Shown one piece after another: positions 37,601 through 51,500 of a stretch of 64,000 bases of DNA (position 1 is its first letter; every line of letters begins with the position of its first letter). A program made the position numbers and the translations under genes. The notes under the pieces are model-generated. The model made no database searches. It worked only from the letters and a program-made list of their open reading frames with translations, and was not told the origin of the DNA. This DNA is from Sciscionella sediminilitoris (GTDB lineage: Bacteria > Actinomycetota > Actinomycetes > Mycobacteriales > Pseudonocardiaceae), in assembly GCF_000737195.2 (NCBI RefSeq), contig NZ_JALM01000034.1, forward strand, positions 97,590-161,589. The letters run 5' to 3'.

Positions 37601-40600
37601 CGGTGGAGCCCGCGCGATTGCGTGAGCGGCTGCGGGCTACGCTTCCCGAGTACATGGTTCCCGCGGTGCTCACCGTCGTGGACGAGTTCCCCCTGACGCC
37701 GAGCGGGAAACTCGATCGCAAGGCCCTGCCGGAACCGCGATTCGAGGCACCGCACGAGGCATCGGCCGAGGCGCGCTCACCGATCGAGGAGATCGTCTGC
37801 TCGATTTTCGCGGATGTGCTGGGCCTGCACGATATCGGCGTGACCGACAGCTTCTTCGAGCATGGCGGGAATTCGCTCTCCGCGACCCGGATCGTGGCGC
37901 GGCTGCGCACCGTACTGGACGCGGAGGTGCCGATCCGGGTCCTGTTCGAAACTCCGACCGCCCGCGGAGTCGCGGCTGCCGCTCTGGAGGCCAAGGGTTC
38001 GGGTGTGCTTCCCGCGGTGGTGGGTGTTGGTCGTTCTGGGGTGTTGCCGTTGTCTGCGGGTCAGCGGCGGTTGTGGTTTTTGTCGAGGTTGGAGGGGGAG
38101 CGGTCGGTTTATCATATTGTGGTTGGTTTGCGGTTGTGTGGTGTGTTGGATGGGGGTGTTCTCGGTGTGGCGTTGGGGGATGTGGTCGGCAGGCATGAGG
38201 TGCTGCGCACGGTAATCCGCGAGCACGACGGCAAACCACGCCAGGTCGTGCTCGGTGCCTCGGCGGTCACCGTGCCACTCGGCACGGTGGCGATGCCGGG
38301 CGCGAAGGATGTCGAAATCGGCACCGCGGCCCGGGAGTTCGCCCGCGAGGAATTCGACCTCGCCGTGGATCTGCCGATCCGGGCGCGCCTGTTCCAGGTC
38401 TCCGAAACCGAACACGTGCTGGTGCTCGTGCTGCACCACATCGCCGCCGACGGTTCCTCGCTCGCCCCGCTGGCCAGGGATGTGATGACCGCGTACGCCG
38501 CGCGGCTGGAATCCCGGGAACCCGAGTGGGCACCGCTTCCCGTGCAGTACGCCGATTTCGCCGTATGGCAGCGGAATCTGCTGGAGAACCGGGAGTTCCT
38601 GGATCGTGAGGTCGGGTTCTGGCGCAAGCAGCTGGCCGGTCTGCCGGAGGAACTGCCGCTGCCCGCCGACCGGCCGCGCCCGGCAACTCCGAGCTACCGC
38701 GGTGCCACGGTCCCCTTCGAGGTCGACGGCGCGACGCATGCCCGGCTCACCGAACTCGCCGCCGAGCACGGGGTCAGCCTGTTCATGGTGGTCCAGGCCG
38801 GGCTCGCGGTGCTCTTGTCGGGCCTGGGCTGTGGGCGCGATGTGCCGATCGGTTCCCCGGTGGCCGGCCGCCCGGATCCGGCGCTCGACGAACTGGTCGG
38901 TGTCTTCATGAACACCCTGGTGCTGCGCACCGATGTGTCCGGGCAACCCACCTTCGGTGAGCTGCTGGCCCGGGTGCGGGAGACGGACATCGCGGCCTTC
39001 GCGCACGCGGATGTGCCGTTCGAGCACCTCGTCGACGAGCTCACCGCGCAGCGGACCATGGCTAGGAATCCGCTTTTCCAGGTGATGCTGGCGTTCCAGA
39101 ACTTCGACCGGCCGCAGCTGTCCCTTCCCGGGCTCGAGGCACGGATGGAACCGGTCGACACCCGGACCGCGAAGGTGGATCTGCTGTGGTCGCTCACGGA
39201 GACCGAACAGGGTGGCATGAGCGGGGCGCTCGAATACGCCATCGACCTGTTCGAGGACGCGACCGCCGCGGAGCTGACCAAGCGGTTCACCCGGCTGCTC
39301 GCCCTGCTCGGTGTCGAACCGGATCGGCCGGTCACCGAGTTCGGGCTGCTCGAGGAGGACGAGCGGAGCAAGGTGCTGCGGGAGTGGAACGCCACGGAGG
39401 TCACCGGCGTCCACGGAGCCCTGCCGGAACTGTTCGAGGCACAGGTATCGCGCACACCGGACGCGGTGGCGCTGCGGTCCGCGGGCACGGAACTCAGCTA
39501 CGGTGCCTTCGCCGCAAGGGTGCGCCGACTGGCCCGGTTGCTGCGGGAACGCGGTGCCGGACCGGACGGCCGGGTCGGGGTGCTGCTGCCGCGGTCGCCG
39601 GAGCTGATGGTGGCGATCTACGCGGTGCACCAGGCGGGCGGCGCTTATGTCCCGCTCGATCCGGAGCTTCCCGCGGAGCGATTGGCGTTCATGGCCGAGG
39701 ATTCCGCGCCGGTGTGCGTGCTGACCGACCGGGAGCTGGCGGGCGTGCTGCCGGAAACGGTGCCGGTGATCGTGCTGGACGAAACCGAGCTGTCCGGCTA
39801 CCCGGACACCCCGCTGGGGCTCGCGGTACCGGAGGACTGTGCGGCGTACGTGATCTACACCTCGGGTTCCACGGGCCGCCCGAAGGGAGTCGTGGTCTCG
39901 CATGCCGCCGTGGTGAACCGGTTGCGGTGGATGCAGGCCGAATTCCCGCTCCGGGAAACGGACCGGGTCGCGGTGAAGACCTCGATCTCGTTCGACGTCT
40001 CGGTGTGGGAACTGTTCTGGGCACTGAGTACCGGTGCCTCGGTGGTGCTGGCGGCACCCGGCGGGCACCGGGACGCCGAGTATCTCGGCGAGTGGTTCGC
40101 CCGCGAAGGGGTGACGGTGGCGCACTTCGTGCCGTCCATGCTGCGGGTCTTCCTGGACGGCGCGGGAACCGTCGGTTCGCCGCGGCTGGTGTTCTGCTCC
40201 GGGGAGGCGATGCCCGCCTCGGTCGCGGACGCGGCGCTGGACCGGTGGCCGGGGATCGGTCTGTTCAATCTGTACGGTCCGACCGAGGCCGCGGTGGATG
40301 TGACCTGGTTCGGCGTCGGTGGCGGCGATCCGGTGGTGCCGATCGGCCGTCCGGTGTGGAACACGCGGGTTTTCGTGCTGGACGAGTTCCTGCGTCCGGT
40401 CGCACCCGGTGTCGCGGGCGAGCTGTATCTGGCCGGGGTGCAGTTGGCCCGGGGATACTCCGGCCGGGCCGGATTGTCCGCGGAGCGGTTCGTGGCCTGT
40501 CCCTTCGGTGCCGGGGAACGGATGTACCGGACCGGGGACATGGTCCGGTGGAACCGTTCGGGGGAACTCGTCTATGTGGGGCGCGCGGACTTCCAGGTGA

Positions 40601-42555
40601 AGGTGCGCGGCCAGCGGATCGAGCTGGGCGAGATCGACGCGGTGCTGGCCGCGCAGGAGGGCGTAGCCCAGGCGGTGACGGCGGCGACCACTTCGCCCGC
40701 GGGGGAGACCGTGCTGGCCGGCTATGTGGTGCCCGGGGCGGGGTTCGAGGCGGGCAGGCTGCGCGAGGGGCTGCGTTCGGTACTGCCGGAGTACATGGTG
40801 CCCGCGGTGTTCACCGTGCTGGACGAGTTCCCGCTGACCCCGAGCGGGAAGCTGGATCGCAAAGCCCTGCCGCACCCGGAGTTCACGGCAAGCGGTCCCT
40901 ATACCGCGCCCTCGACCACAGCCGAGGAGATCATCTGCGCGGTGTACGCCGAGATACTGGGCCGCGAGACCGTGGGGGCCGGGGACGGTTTCTTCGAACT
41001 CGGCGGCGATTCCATCGTGGCCATACAGGTGGTGGCGAAACTTCGCGCTCACGGGTACACGGTGACCCCGAAGGATGTGTTCACCAATCCCGCGCCGCGC
41101 GAGCTGGCAGGGGTTGCCCGGACCGGCGCGGTCATCCGGCACGAACCCGAGGGCGCGAATCTGGGCGAGGTTCCCGCGACCCCGATCATGTGCTGGCTCG
41201 CCGCGCAGGACACCGATACCGAGCGGTTCCACCAGGCGATCGTGCTGCGGGTTCCGGGCGGGCTCGGTGCGGAGCGGATCACGGCAGCGCTCACCGCACT
41301 GCTGGACCGGCACGACGCGCTGCGCATGCGGGTCACCAGGACCGGCGCCGGGTTCGCCGCAACCGTGCTCGAACCGGGGGCAGTGGGCCCGAACCTGCGT
41401 ACCGTGGACGCGTCCGCCATGGACGAAGCCGGATTGCGTGCCGCGGTGCGGGCGAATGCGGACACCGCCGCGGCGGCCCTGTCCCCGAGCCAGGCCGGGC
41501 TGCTGCGCGCGATCTGGTTCGACGCGGGGGCGGAAGGGGCGCGGCTGCTGCTGGTCGCCCATCACTTCGCCGTGGACGGGGTGTCCTGGCGGATCCTCGT
41601 CCCCGACCTGATCGCCGCACTGGGCGGTGCGGAGCTCGCCGAGGTCGGCACCTCGGTCCGGCGGTGGGCCCGGGAACTGCGCACCGAGGCCGCGGAACGG
41701 ATCGGCGAGCTGGAGCACTGGGAGCAGGTGCTCGCCGAGGTACCGCAACCGATGCGCGGCACCCGGGACGGGCACGGTCAGCTGCGCCGCCGGGTGGACC
41801 GAGAGCTCAGCGTGGCACTGCTGGACGAGATCCCGCTGGCCTTCCACGCCGGAACCGAGGACATCCTGTTCGCCGCCCTGACGATGGCACTGCGGGAATG
41901 CGGGCTCGGCACGACCGCGCGCGGCCGGGTGCTGTTCGATGTGGAGGGACACGGCCGGGAGGAGATCGCCGATGGGCTGGACCTGTCCCGCACCGTCGGC
42001 TGGTTCACCAGCATGCACCCGGTCGCGCTCGATCTCGACGGATTCGACTGGTCCGAGGTGCGCGCCCGGACGGACGGGATCGACACCGCGGTGAAGACGG
42101 TGAAGGAAGCGCTGCGCGCCGCACCGGACAACGGCATCGGTTACGGAATGCTGCGTTATCTGACCGAGGAAGGCGCGCGGCGGCTCGGCGAGCTGAGCGC
42201 GGCGCGGGTGCTCGTCAACTACCTCGGGCGCGCCGAGGCACCCGGCGCCGAAGGGGATTGGGGTCTCGCCGAGGAGAACGAGGTACTGGCCACACAGCCA
42301 CCCCCCGGACACGACCTGGCCGTCGACATCGCGGCCGTGGACGGGGAACTGCGTGCCACCCTCGCCTGGCAGGCCGGAACCATCACCGAGCGGGATGCGG
42401 CGGACCTGCTCGATCGGTGGTGCGAGGCGCTGACCGCGATCGCCGAATACACCGGAACCGGTTCCGGTGGCGGGCACACCCCATCGGATCTCTCGCTCGT
42501 TTCCCTTGACCAGACGGAAATCGACGCGCTCGAAGCGGTATGGAGGGATTTGTGA
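28669..42555 (+). CDS. Nonribosomal peptide synthetase 1 (C-A-T, C-A-T, C-A-T, C-A-T-E)
   Basis: The 4628-residue protein carries four modules. C1 (1-440; HHIVCDG at 138) resembles the starter C domain of EntF/DhbF-like enzymes. A1 follows (core motif near 602), then T1 with the pantetheine Ser980. Module 2 is C2 (HHIAADG at 1159), A2 (1627) and T2 Ser2023. Module 3 is C3 (2207), A3 (2681) and T3 Ser3069. Module 4 is C4 (3256), A4 (3730) and T4 Ser4115, followed by an epimerisation domain (HHFAVDG at 4298). Ten-residue codes, read by hand against GrsA: A1 DVFCAAIVYK (unassigned), A2 DFWSIGMVHK (Thr), A3 and A4 DVWHFSLVDK (Ser). C2-C4 look LCL-type. The last Ser is expected to become D-Ser. 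Translation couples to NRPS2 (GTGA). Confidence 0.93.
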   Translation: MVSLDDQYLPLSSAQRGLWYAQLLSPKTPINIAQVIDIRGVVDPALFERAVEHTFGEFENLHVTVSEREGEPVQRRNGAARCSIQVIDFSAESEPAQRAQEWIRADCAAEVDLARDPLASVALLALAADHWQVLLRAHHIVCDGQTGAWVLARLAEVYSAMAGDSAPPAMDYGTVEDLLAEDARYRESGRAETDEEFWRRIAGELPEPASLAGRTAAPSMDPVRAPGALSSSAAEGLEAAARLLHGTVPVLALAAFATYLGRLTDRREVVLSVPVMARRGTRIKGVAGMASNVLPLRLRLDEQDTVGARVARARAELFSVLRHERFRGERLTGGRQARFGPMVNMMPFFPELRFGSAPASMRVHAAGTVDDLSVTMYHGGSAEHAFRVDFEANPALYSAEQLRGHHERFLRFLRVFANAGEHARVSAIDVLDEDERHRVLHGWNKTARLGNPRTIPDRFARAVRANPDAVAVTSAAGSLSYAELNARANRLARALIEQGVGAEQRVAVALGRSADAVVALLGVSKTGAAYVPLDRHSPPERARVVLKDAAPVCAITDEECAELIGDTLPRIELGGLDRYSAADLGDPAPRADNAAYVIYTSGSTGRPKGVLVSHANVSNLADWALDRLGADAFRNVLATTPLTFDVSVFDTLIPLLVGGGIEVLEDVLELADRPRWASLLCAVPSALAAVADSGALEGIERIALAGEAVPPRLVRRLRELAPDAALANIYGPTEACVYATAWFDDGRADAAAPIGAPLANVRAYVLDRGCRPVPPGVAGELYLAGAGLARGYLNRAGRSAERFVACPFGAPGERMYRTGDVVRWNESGDLVYLGRADFQVKVRGFRIETGEIESSLAEHPSVTEAAVLAREDGPGEKRLVGYVTPATGVGADPDLLRRYLAGLLPDYMVPAVILVVEAFPLGASGKLDRSALPAPPRESGSGAREPRDGIEATLCGIIADVLGRSEVGPAERFFDIGGDSLSATRVIARARAELGADLGVRQLFETPTAAGLAAACADAGAADDSGVRRMPRPERIPVSDAQYRLWFLNRMEPASTYNMPFAVQLTGSVDLDALLAAFADVAQRHESLRTVFPEIDGRPYQEILTEGARPDVVHIEQSEVEGQLAEFAREAIDIATEPPVRARLLRISEREHVLAVVLHHIAADGWSLRPLAADLEYAYAARLSGHTPQWSPLPVQYADYALGQQERLTGAVLERQRDYWTEKLRGIPAELELPADHQRGPNPTGAGGSLEFTVDAPTHRQVRDLARRTGTTPFMVLHGALALLLTRLGAGEDIPIGTPVAGRADPALERLIGVFVNTVVLRADTSGDPSFLELLDRLRHTDLEAFAHADIPFERLVEELNPDRAVGRHPLFQVALSFQHEEDPRIRFAGASTTIRRLDSGTAKFDLSLGFRAGTESDGLTATLEYARELFEPDSARAFGERFLRLLHAVLADPGTPPDSRVLLTEAERAAIERPLAESAPTGTLVELFEQAVRAHPDRTAVIAEGRRLSYRELNARANALARRLIAAGAGPERFVALLLPRSAELVIGVLGVLKAGAAYLPIDPGYPRERIAFLLADAGPVATVTDRPGELDGTVVVLDDRAEERNIEPTERRNRLLAAHPAYLIHTSGSTGAPKGVVVTHANVARLLRACAARCAFDERDTWTLFHSYAFDFSVWELWGPLGSGGALVVVDYETSRSPEAMLRLLERERVTVLSQTPSAFYQLAAADQERAHSELALRYVIFGGEALDIPRLADWYARHRETAPVLVNMYGITETTVHVSYLELGSAMAVPGTGSLIGEALGDLRIRLLDDRLRPVPDGVRGEMYVVGAGLARGYHGQAGLSASRFVADPFAPGQRMYRTGDLARRRLDGGLEYLGRGDFQVKIRGFRIELGEVESALAAERNVAGAAAVVRYAGTEAARLVGYVVAAGTPLDADALRRSVAGRLPAHLVPAKIVVLDRFPLTGNGKLDRAALPEPETGTGQDWQPPRGPIEEIVSSVFATVLGVARVGSNENFFELGGNSLSATRVLARLRSALGVDLPVRALFERPDPAGAAAAVVEEKAKGSGVLPAVVGVGRSGVLPLSAGQRRLWFLSRLEGERSVYHIVVGLRLCGVLDGGVLGVALGDVVGRHEVLRTVIREQDGVPGQIVLDPPEITLPVEEHTADSVEPAAREFAREEFDLANDIPIRGRLFRLSETEHVLVLVLHHIAADGWSLAPLAGDVMTAYAARLRSREPDWAPLPVQYGDFAVWQRDLLERADLVERQIGYWREQLAELPEELPLPADRPRPANPSYRGAIVPIELPAALHAGIAELARWRGVSVFMVVQAGLAVLLSKLGGTEDVPIGAPAGARPDPVLDDLVGVFLNTLVLRTDLSGRPSFTELLDRVRRTDVDAFAHADVPFEHLVDEFAPQRSMARHPLFQVMLAFQNFAPPRLDLEGLRVTAEPVDTGTAKFDLLFSLAEAADGGLSGALEYSTDLFEETTARELAERFVRVLEAVVADPDIAVAEIEVLSAAERELVLHEWNATETAAASGTLPDLFDAQVLRSPEAEAVRFAETALSYREFGSRARRLGRYLGGLGAGPEARVGVLLPRSLELMVAIYAVHQAGSAYVPLDPELPADRLEFLIADSAPVCVVTTRALVSLVPDGVTTVLADEAELAGIPDGPLDREPHPDHAAYVLYTSGSTGRPKGVVVSHAAVVNRLAWMQDTYELTAADRVLQKTPISFDVSVWELFWPLLAGSSLTVAEPGGHRDPEYLSGLFEREKITVAHFVPSMLGAFLSAGGRTGGLRSVFCSGEELLAAVAREFRAAFPDVALHNLYGPTEAAVDVTAHRVDGGEPVIPIGRPLWNTRLYVLDRFLRPVPPGIAGELYLSGVQLARGYTGRPGLTAERFVACPFGAGERMYRTGDLVRWDRSGALVYLGRTDFQVKVRGQRIELAEIELALASLDGVAQTVVTTAAGPGGETVLAGYLVAAPDTTVEPARLRERLRATLPEYMVPAVLTVVDEFPLTPSGKLDRKALPEPRFEAPHEASAEARSPIEEIVCSIFADVLGLHDIGVTDSFFEHGGNSLSATRIVARLRTVLDAEVPIRVLFETPTARGVAAAALEAKGSGVLPAVVGVGRSGVLPLSAGQRRLWFLSRLEGERSVYHIVVGLRLCGVLDGGVLGVALGDVVGRHEVLRTVIREHDGKPRQVVLGASAVTVPLGTVAMPGAKDVEIGTAAREFAREEFDLAVDLPIRARLFQVSETEHVLVLVLHHIAADGSSLAPLARDVMTAYAARLESREPEWAPLPVQYADFAVWQRNLLENREFLDREVGFWRKQLAGLPEELPLPADRPRPATPSYRGATVPFEVDGATHARLTELAAEHGVSLFMVVQAGLAVLLSGLGCGRDVPIGSPVAGRPDPALDELVGVFMNTLVLRTDVSGQPTFGELLARVRETDIAAFAHADVPFEHLVDELTAQRTMARNPLFQVMLAFQNFDRPQLSLPGLEARMEPVDTRTAKVDLLWSLTETEQGGMSGALEYAIDLFEDATAAELTKRFTRLLALLGVEPDRPVTEFGLLEEDERSKVLREWNATEVTGVHGALPELFEAQVSRTPDAVALRSAGTELSYGAFAARVRRLARLLRERGAGPDGRVGVLLPRSPELMVAIYAVHQAGGAYVPLDPELPAERLAFMAEDSAPVCVLTDRELAGVLPETVPVIVLDETELSGYPDTPLGLAVPEDCAAYVIYTSGSTGRPKGVVVSHAAVVNRLRWMQAEFPLRETDRVAVKTSISFDVSVWELFWALSTGASVVLAAPGGHRDAEYLGEWFAREGVTVAHFVPSMLRVFLDGAGTVGSPRLVFCSGEAMPASVADAALDRWPGIGLFNLYGPTEAAVDVTWFGVGGGDPVVPIGRPVWNTRVFVLDEFLRPVAPGVAGELYLAGVQLARGYSGRAGLSAERFVACPFGAGERMYRTGDMVRWNRSGELVYVGRADFQVKVRGQRIELGEIDAVLAAQEGVAQAVTAATTSPAGETVLAGYVVPGAGFEAGRLREGLRSVLPEYMVPAVFTVLDEFPLTPSGKLDRKALPHPEFTASGPYTAPSTTAEEIICAVYAEILGRETVGAGDGFFELGGDSIVAIQVVAKLRAHGYTVTPKDVFTNPAPRELAGVARTGAVIRHEPEGANLGEVPATPIMCWLAAQDTDTERFHQAIVLRVPGGLGAERITAALTALLDRHDALRMRVTRTGAGFAATVLEPGAVGPNLRTVDASAMDEAGLRAAVRANADTAAAALSPSQAGLLRAIWFDAGAEGARLLLVAHHFAVDGVSWRILVPDLIAALGGAELAEVGTSVRRWARELRTEAAERIGELEHWEQVLAEVPQPMRGTRDGHGQLRRRVDRELSVALLDEIPLAFHAGTEDILFAALTMALRECGLGTTARGRVLFDVEGHGREEIADGLDLSRTVGWFTSMHPVALDLDGFDWSEVRARTDGIDTAVKTVKEALRAAPDNGIGYGMLRYLTEEGARRLGELSAARVLVNYLGRAEAPGAEGDWGLAEENEVLATQPPPGHDLAVDIAAVDGELRATLAWQAGTITERDAADLLDRWCEALTAIAEYTGTGSGGGHTPSDLSLVSLDQTEIDALEAVWRDL
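34856..35090 (+). repeat. 235-bp near-identical repeat, copy 1 (C3 N-terminus)
   Basis: This segment is identical to 37988-38222 except for one base (T/C at 34881/38013). It encodes the T-C linker end and first ~65 residues of the C domain ([16 protein letters not shown]). Its codons end mostly in T or G (ggt, gtt, ttg, gtg), unlike the C-ending codons on either side, and the boundaries are sharp. Confidence 0.9.
37988..38222 (+). repeat. 235-bp near-identical repeat, copy 2 (C4 N-terminus)
   Basis: Second copy of the 34856-35090 segment, offset by exactly 3132 bp (1044 codons, one module). The sequence on both sides diverges quickly, so only this block has been homogenised. It has the same T/G-ending codon style. 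Confidence 0.9.
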
Positions 42556-45500
42556 AACGCTCCCAGATCGAGGACATCTGGCCGCTCTCCCCGCTTCAGG
42601 AAGGACTGTACTTCCACGCGGCGTACGGGTCCGACGTGTACACCACGCAGATCGCGATCGATATCGAAGGACCGCTGGACACCGCGGCCATGGAGGAAGC
42701 GGCCGGGGAACTGTTGCGCAGGCACCCGAATCTGCGCGCCGGTTTCCTGCACGAGAGTCTGGACAAGCCGGTGCAGGTGATCGCCCGCGAGGTGCGCACA
42801 CCGTGGCGGGAGCTCGACACCGCGGACCCGGACGCCCTCGCCGAGGCGGAGCGCGGCACGCCGTTCGACCTCTCCCGGCCACCGCTGCTGCGGTTCGTGC
42901 TCGCACACACCGCTCCCGGGCGGGCGCGGCTGATCCTGACCCATCACCACATCCTGCTCGACGGCTGGTCCACTCCCTTGCTGTGCGCGGAACTGCTCGG
43001 CCTGTACTCCGGCGGCACGCTCCCGCAACCGCCCTCGTACAAGCAGTTCCTGGCCTGGCTCAAGCAGAGCGACCGCACCATGGCTCTCCAGGTGTGGCGC
43101 GAGTATCTGACCGGTCTCGCCGGACCGACCCTGGTGGCCGGTCCGGAGCCCGAGGGCGGCGCCGAACTTCCCGCCGAGGTCAGCGCGAAACTCAGCGCCG
43201 AAGCGAATGCGCGGCTGCGCGCGATCGCCCAGGGCGCGGGCGCCACCGTCAACGCGGTCGTGCAGTCGGCCTGGGCGGTGCTGCTGGCCCGGCTCACCGG
43301 AGGCTCGGACATCGTGTTCGGCACTGTGGTCTCCGGGCGCCCGGCCGAGCTCGCGGGCGTGGAGAGCATGATCGGGCTGTTCGTGAACACCATCCCGGTC
43401 CGGGTGCGGGTGCCCGAACGCGGCTCCTTCGGTGAGCTGGTCGCCTCCTGTCATACGGGGCATTCCTCGGTGCTGGGCAGCGAGCACCTCGGCCTCGCCG
43501 AGATCCAGCAGGCCGCGGGAACCCAGCAGCTCTTCGATACGCTCACCGTGTTCGAGAACTACCCCTTCGATCCGTCCACTGTGGACCAGACCGGGGAGCT
43601 GCGCGTCGCGGGGGTGCGCCACGTGGACGCGACGCACTATCCGCTCGTGTTCGCGGTGGTTCCCGGGGATCCGATGACAGTGCGGTTCGAATACCGGCGT
43701 TCGGTGTTCTCCCCGGGGTGGGCGAACCGACTGCTCGACCGGTTCGTGACGCTGCTGGAGAACGTGCGCGCCGATTCGCCGGTGGGTGCCATGGACCTCC
43801 TCGGGGAGGGCGAACGTGCCCGGCTGCTGGAGGAATTCGCCGGACCCTCGAGGGAACCGGCGACCGCCACGGTACCCGCGCTGTTCGCCAGTTCGGCGGC
43901 CGAGCACACCGGGCGGATCGCGGTGCGCGGCGGGTCCGGGGAACTGAGCTACGGCGAACTCGACGCACGCTCGAACGGGCTCGCGTGGGCGCTGATCGCG
44001 CGGGGTATCGGGCCCGGCGATCGGGTGGCACTCGCCCTGGGCCGGGAACCGGAACTGCTGGTGGCGCTGCTCGGGATCCTGAAGGCAGGAGCCGCCTATC
44101 TGCCCATCGATCCGGGGTATCCGGCCGAACGGGTGGCGTATCTGCTCAAGGACGCGCGCCCGGCGGCACTGATCACCGGACGGGAATCGCCGCACCGGCC
44201 GGACATCCCGGTACTGCACCCCGACCGGACCGGATCGGTGGAACCGGTCACCGATGCCGATCGGGTGCGGCCGCTGCGCCCGGAGCACCCCGCCTACCTG
44301 ATCTACACCTCGGGATCGACCGGCCGCCCCAAGGGCGTACTCGTACCGCATGCGGCGGTGGCCAATCTCGTCTCCTGGGCCGCCGAGGCGTTCGAACCGG
44401 AGGTGTTCGCCGAGGTGCTGGCCTCGACCTCGCTGAACTTCGACGTCTCGGTGTTCGACACGCTCGTTCCGCTCTGTCTCGGTGGCGGCATCGAACTGGT
44501 GGCCGATGCGCTCGCACTCGCCGAACGCACCCACCCCGCGAGCCTGGTGTGCGCGGTTCCCTCGGCGGTGTCCGGAGTACTGACGAAAGCCGAGCGGTTC
44601 CCGGTGGAAACCCTTGCCCTCGCCGGTGAAGCCCTGCCCGCCGAACTCGTACTGCGGCTGCGCGCGGCGGCACCGGGAGCGCGCCTGGCCAACATCTACG
44701 GGCCGACCGAGGCCTGTGTGTACGCGAGCGCCTGGTTCGACGACGGGAACCCGTCCGGGCACGCGCCGATCGGGCGGCCGGTCTCCGGAGCCCATGCCTA
44801 TGTACTCGACCGGGGCCTGCGGCCGGTTCCACCCGGTGTCCCGGGAGAGCTGTACCTGGCGGGCAACGGACTCGCGCTCGGCTACCACGAACGGCCCGCG
44901 CTCACCGCGGAACGGTTCGTGGCCTGCCCCTGGGGCGACCGGATGTATCGCACCGGGGATGTGGTGCGGTGGACCGAATCCGGACAGCTGGAATACCTCG
45001 GCCGCGCCGACGAACAGGTCAAGGTGCGCGGGTTCCGCATCGAACCGGGGGAGATCGCCGCCGCTATGCGCGCCCAGCCCGGTGTGGCGGAGGCCGTGGT
45101 GATCGCCGAAGGGAAGACCGAGAAGCGGCTCATCGGATACCTGGTCCCGGAAGCCGGTGCCGAACCCGATCCGCGGACCGTGCAGGCCCGGCTCGCGGAT
45201 GTGCTTCCCTGGTACCTGGTGCCTTCGGCGATGGTGGTGCTCGCCGAACTTCCGCTCAACCCCAGCGGGAAACTCGATCGCGCGGCGCTGCCCGCTCCGG
45301 ACTACGGCGGGCAGCGGGGCCGCGTTCCGCACAGCCCGGCCGAGGCGGTGCTCGCCGGAGTCTTCGCCGAAGTCCTCGGGGTTCCCGAGGTCGGCGCGGA
45401 GGACAGCTTCTTCGAACTAGGTGGGGATTCGCTGCTCGCCATGCGGGTGATCGCGAAGGTACGGCTCGCGCTGAACGCCGAACTCGGGGTGCGGGCGGTG

Positions 45501-48500
45501 TTCGAGACACCGACCGTGGCCGGGCTCGCCGCGCGGGTCACCGGTGCGGGCGAACACACCCTGCCCCCGCTCACCGCGGGACCGCGCCCCGAACACCTGC
45601 CGCTTTCCACCGCACAGCACCGGTTCTGGTTCCTCAACCGGTTCGAACGGGGCGGTGCCGCCTACAACATGCCGCTCGTGCTCCGTCTGGACGGGGATCT
45701 CGACACCGGGGCACTTGCCACGGCGCTGGAGGATGTCGTCGCCCGCCACGAGATTCTGCGCACCGTGTACCCGGAGCGGGCCGAAGGGGAACCGTACCAG
45801 CGAATCCTTCCCGCGCAACCGGTCCTGGACGGCGAACCGGTGGACGCGACCGACCTCATGACAGAACTGACCGGCTTCGTGGCGCACGGCTTCGACCTGA
45901 GCGCCGAACCACCGATCCGGGCGCGACTGGTCCGGCTCGGCGCGCGGGAGCACGTGCTGGCGGTCGTTCTCGCGCACATCGCCGCGGACGGAGGCTCGCT
46001 CGCCCCGCTCGCCGGTGACCTGGTCACCGCCTACCGGGCCCGCTGCGCCGGGGAACGGCCCGGCTGGGCGCCGCTCGCCGTGCAGTACGCGGATTATGCG
46101 CTGTGGCAACGGGAACTGCTCGAGGGTGAGGTCGTCCGGACACAGCTGGAGTACTGGCGGGAACGCCTGGCCGGGCTCCCCGTCGAACTGGCCTTGCCCA
46201 CGGACCGGCCACGCCCGGCCGCTCCGAGCTACGCGGGTGCGAGCCTTCCGTTCGAGCTGCCCCCGGACGTGCACGCGCGGATCGGCGTGCTGGCGCGTGA
46301 GCATCGGGTGTCGACGTTCATGGTGGTTCAGGCGGGGCTTGCGGTGTTGTTGGCGAAGTTGGGTGCGGGTTCGGATATTCCGCTGGGTTCGCCGATCGCG
46401 GGGCGTGAGGATGCGGCGCTGGACGAGCTCGTCGGGGTATTCGTGAACACTGTGGTGTTGCGTACGGATGTGTCCGGGGATCCGAGTTTCGCGGAGCTGC
46501 TGGACCGGGTCCGCGCGGCCGACCTCGCCGACTACGGCAATGCGCGGCTCCCGTTCGAACGGCTCGTCGAGGAGCTGAACCCGGAACGGGCGCTCGCCAG
46601 GCATCCGCTTTTCCAGGTGGCCATCTCCTACCAGAACAACCCGGCGCCGCGGTTCGAGCTGCCCGGCCTCGAGGTCACCGGCCTGCCCGCCCCGGCGACG
46701 ACCGCGAAGTTCGATCTGCACTTCGTGCTCGGCGAACGCGAAGGCGGCGGGGGAATAACGGGAGTCTGCGAATACTCTGCCGACCTGTTCGACGAGTCCA
46801 CTGTGGACGATCTGCTGACCAGGCTGCGCCGATTGCTCACCGCGGCGGTCACCGAGCCCGGCCGGTCCATCGGCGCGCTCGACGTGCTGGACGAGACCGA
46901 ACGGGACACGATCCTGCACGCGTGGAACGCGACCGGGACACCGGTGCGTGACAGCACGCTCGCCGAGTTGTTCGCCGCCAGCGTTGCGGCCACCCCGGAG
47001 GCCGAGGCGCTGGATGCGCCCGGGCTGGACGGCCGGGAAATCTCGCTGACCTACCGGGAACTCGACGAGGAGGTGGCTGAACTCGCGGGCCGGCTCGGGC
47101 GCGACGGGGTGCGGCAGGGCGATGTGGTCGCGGTCGCGTTGCCCCGGTGCCGGGAACTCGTGATAACGCTGCTCGCGGTGCACCGGGGCGGTGCGGCCTA
47201 TCTCCCGGTCGATCCCGCCTTCCCGGCCGAGCGGATCGAGTACCTGCTCGCCGACCAGCATCCAGCGGCGGTGGTCAGCACTGCGGGAGTGGAGCTACCC
47301 GGCGACACACCGCGGATACTCGTGGAGGACCGGGAACCGGGGCTGCCGGTCCCGGAGATCGCCGGGCAGCCCGGGGCGCCCGCCTACGTGCTGTACACCT
47401 CGGGATCCACGGGGCGGCCCAAAGGCGTGCCCGTCGCGCACCGATCCGTGGTGAACTTCCTGGACGCGATGACCGAACGGCTGCCGTTGTGCGCCGGGGC
47501 GCGGATGCTCGCGGTCACCACGGTGAGCTTCGACATCTCGGTGCTCGAGCTGTTCGGTCCACTGTGTACTTCGGGCACGGTGATCCTCGCCGAGGCGGCG
47601 AACGCCGTCGAACGGCTCGCCACGAAGAACGTGACCGTGGCGCAGGCGACCCCGACCCTGTGGCGGGAACTCCTGGACGCGGAACTGGGCGGGGTGCACG
47701 CCCTTGTCGGCGGCGAGGCGCTGCCCGAAGATCTCGCCGCCCACCTGTACGCGCGCTGTTCCCGGGTGACGAACCTGTACGGGCCGACCGAGACCACCAT
47801 CTGGTCCACGATGTCCACTGTGGACGGTTCGCGCCCGCTGATCGGCGAACCGATCGCGAACACCCGGGCCTATGTCCTGGACGCGGCACTGCGGCCGGTA
47901 CCACCCGGGGTTGCCGGTGAGCTCTACCTCGCCGGCGCGGGCCTCGCGCTCGGCTACCACGAGCGGCCCGGACTGACCGCGCAGCGCTTCGTGGCCTGTC
48001 CATGGGGCGAGCGGATGTACCGGACCGGGGATCTGGTGCGCTGGACCCGATCGGGCCAGCTCGACTACCTCGGCCGCACGGATGATCAGGTGAAGCTGCG
48101 CGGATTCCGCATCGAGCTCGGCGAGGTCGAGACGGCGATGCGGGCATACCCGGGGGTGACCGAGGCGGTCGCAGCGGTGCGCGCGAACCGGCTCGTCGGG
48201 TATTTCGTCGGCACCGCGGATCCCGGGGCGGTACGGGCGGATCTCGCTGTCCGCCTGCCCGGGCAGCTGGTTCCCGCCGTTGTCGTTGCCCTGGACGAAC
48301 TGCCGCGCACACCGAACGCGAAGATCGACCGGGCAGCCCTTCCCGCGCCCGAGGTGCGCTCCGGGGACGAGGGGCCACGCACCGCGCGGGAGGGCCTGAT
48401 CGCCGAGACCTTCGCCGGGCTGCTCGGTGTGCCCAAGGTCGGGGTGCACGACGATTTCTTCGCGCTCGGCGGGAATTCGGTGCTCGCGATGCGGGTCGCC

Positions 48501-51500
48501 GCGCGGATCGGCGGGGGGATCGGGGTGCGCGAGGTGTTCGAGGCACCCACCGTGGCCGAACTCGCCGCGCGCACCGGTACCCGGCACCTCGCCCCGCTGC
48601 GGCGGATGGACCGGCCGAGCCGCCCGCCGCTGTCCGCCGCCCAGTACCGGCTCTGGTTGCTCGACCGCTTGCAGGGCGCCTCGGCGACCTACAACATGCC
48701 GTTCGCCCTGGCGTTGACCGGAGAACTCGACCCCGAGGCGTTGCGCGCCGCCCTGGACGATGTGCTGGCCAGGCACGAGAGCCTGCGCACGGTGTTCGGT
48801 GAGTACGCGGGCGAGCCGTACCAGCTCGTGCTGGATCCCCGGCAGGCGCGCCGGGAACTGCCCTTGGTGTCCACAAAGGACGAACTACTCGCCGCGGCGA
48901 ACGAACCGTTCGATCTGGCCGTGGACCCGCCGCTGCGCGCCCGGCTGCTGCCCGCCGGCGAGCGGGAACACGTGCTGCTGCTCGTGGTGCACCACATCGC
49001 GGCCGACGGCACCTCGCTCGGCCCACTCGCCCGCGACCTGCTCGCCGCATACGGTGCCCGGGCCCGTGGCAGGGAGCCGGAACAAGCCGCGCTGCCGGTG
49101 CAGTACGTGGATTACGCGCTGTGGCAACGAGAACAGCTCACCGAGGAAGCACTGGAAGCTCAGCTCGGCTATTGGCGCAACCGGCTCGCGGGTGCCCCGG
49201 CGGAGCTCGAACTTCCGGCGGACCGCTCCCGCCCGGCGAACCCGAGCTATGCGGGCGCCAGTGTGCCGTTCGAACTGGATAGCGACACCTACGCGGGAGT
49301 CCGTGCGCTGGCGCGTGAGCATCGGGTGTCGACGTTCATGGTGGTTCAGGCGGGGCTTGCGGTGTTGTTGGCGAAGTTGGGTGCGGGTTCGGATATTCCG
49401 CTGGGTTCGCCGATCGCGGGGCGTGAGGATGCGGCGCTGGACGAGCTCGTCGGGATGTTCGTGAACACTGTGGTGTTGCGTACGGATGTGTCCGGGGATC
49501 CGAGTTTCGCGGAGCTGCTGGACCGGGTCCGCGCGGCCGACCTCGCCGACTTCGACCAGGCGGCGGTCCCGTTCGAACGGCTCGTGGAGGAGCTCGCCCC
49601 GCAGCGCTCGCTCGGCCGCCCGCCCCTGGCGCAGGTGATGCTCGCCCTGAGCCAGACCGAACTTCCCGAGCTGCACGCGGACGGGATCACCGCGCGCCTC
49701 GAGCCACTCGAGTTCGCCAGCGCCCGCTTCGACCTCGCGGTCAATCTGGCCGAATCCGGGGGACTGCGCGGGGTGTTCGAATACGCGTGCGACCTCTTCG
49801 ACGAGCCGACCGTGCAGGCCATGGCCACCCGGCTGGGCATCGTGCTCGCCACCGTCACCGCGCGGCCGCACGTCCGGCTGCACGAGATCGATGTGCGCAC
49901 CGAACGGGAGCGCGAACCCGTGGCCACGGGCACGGTGCTGCCGGAACTCGGGATCGCCGAACTGTTCGAGCGGGCGGTCGCCGCGCATCCGGACCGGGAA
50001 GCCCTCGCCACGACCGGCGAATCGGTGTCCTATGCCGAACTGGACGCCCGGGCGAACCGGCTCGCGCACCTGCTCGCCGAGTCCGGTATCGGCCCGGAAC
50101 ACTATGTGGCGCTGTGCCTGCGGCGCGGCCCGGAGCTGATCACCGCGATGCTCGCGGTCGCCAAGGCCGGTGGCGCCTATTTGCCGCTCGATCCGGACTA
50201 TCCCGCCGATCGGCTGGCCTATATGTGCGCCGATGCCCGGCCGAGCCTGGCGATCGCCGAGCCCGCGACCGAAGGACTGCTTCCCGCCGGAATCCGGGTG
50301 CTGTCCCCGGATGCGGCCACCGGGCAGCCGGAGCACGCCCCACGACGCCGCGCCCGGATCGACGCCCCCGCCTACCTGATCTACACCTCCGGATCGACCG
50401 GGCGCCCGAAGGGCGTGGTGATCACCGGAACCGGGATCGCCGGGCTGGTCGCGGTGCAGCGCGAGCAGCTCCGCATCGAGGGCGACTCGCGGGTGCTGCA
50501 GTTCGCCTCGCCGAGCTTCGACGCGATGTTCTGGGAGTTCGCCGCGCTGCTGCACGGGGCCACCCTGGTGCTCGCTCCGGCCGAGCGGCTGCTTCCCGGG
50601 CCGGTGCTCGCCGCGCTGATCACCGAGCAGCGGGTCAGTCACGCCACGCTACCGCCCGCCGCGCTGCCCGCCATCGAGGCCGAACTCCCCGGCCTGCGAA
50701 CCCTGGTCGTGGCCGGTGAGGCCTGCCCGCCCGCGGTCGTCGCGGACTGGTCACCCGGGCGCCGGATGCTCAACGGTTACGGGCCGACCGAGACCACCGT
50801 GGCCGTCTCCGTCTCGGAACCCCTTGGCGGACCGGCGGATGCGGCGCGGCGCCCGCCGGTCGGGCACCCGGTACCCGGAACCCGGGTGTACGTACTCGAC
50901 CGGTACCTGTGCCCGGTCCCGCCCGGGGTGACCGGAGAGCTTTACGTGGCGGGGCCAAGCCTGGCCCGCGGCTATCTCGGGAACCCCGGCCGCACCGCGG
51001 AACGGTTCCTGGCCTGCCCGGACGGCAGACGGATGTATCGCACCGGGGACCTGGTGCGGATCCGGCCGGACGGCCAGCTCGACTATGCCGGGCGGGCGGA
51101 CCGGCAGGTGAAACTGCGCGGGTTCCGGATCGAACTCGGCGAGATCGAGGCCGTACTCGGTGGCCATCCGGAGGTGCGCGCGGCGACCGTCGTGCTGCGT
51201 GCCGCCGGACCGGATGGACCGGCGCGCCTGGTCGGCTATGTGGTCGGCGACGGCGAGGCGGATCTGCGGGCACATCTGGCACGCAGCCTTCCCGAGTACA
51301 TGGTGCCCGCCGCGATCATGCGGCTGCCCGAGCTGCCGCTGACCGCGAACGGCAAGATCGACGAGAACGCCCTGCCCGCGCCCGAGTTCCGGGGCACCGG
51401 CACCGCACCGGCTGGCGCGCGGGAACAGGCCATGACGACCGCCTTCGCCGAGGTGCTCGGCCTGGACCGGGTCGGGGTGGACGACGGCTTCTTCGATCTC

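Noticed and set aside
28195..42906. Very long open frames on the minus strand opposite the NRPS genes (one about 2,700 codons)
   Set aside because: They are by-products of high GC and strong third-position bias; their translations are Arg/His/Gly-rich and match no family, while the plus frame shows continuous NRPS domains.
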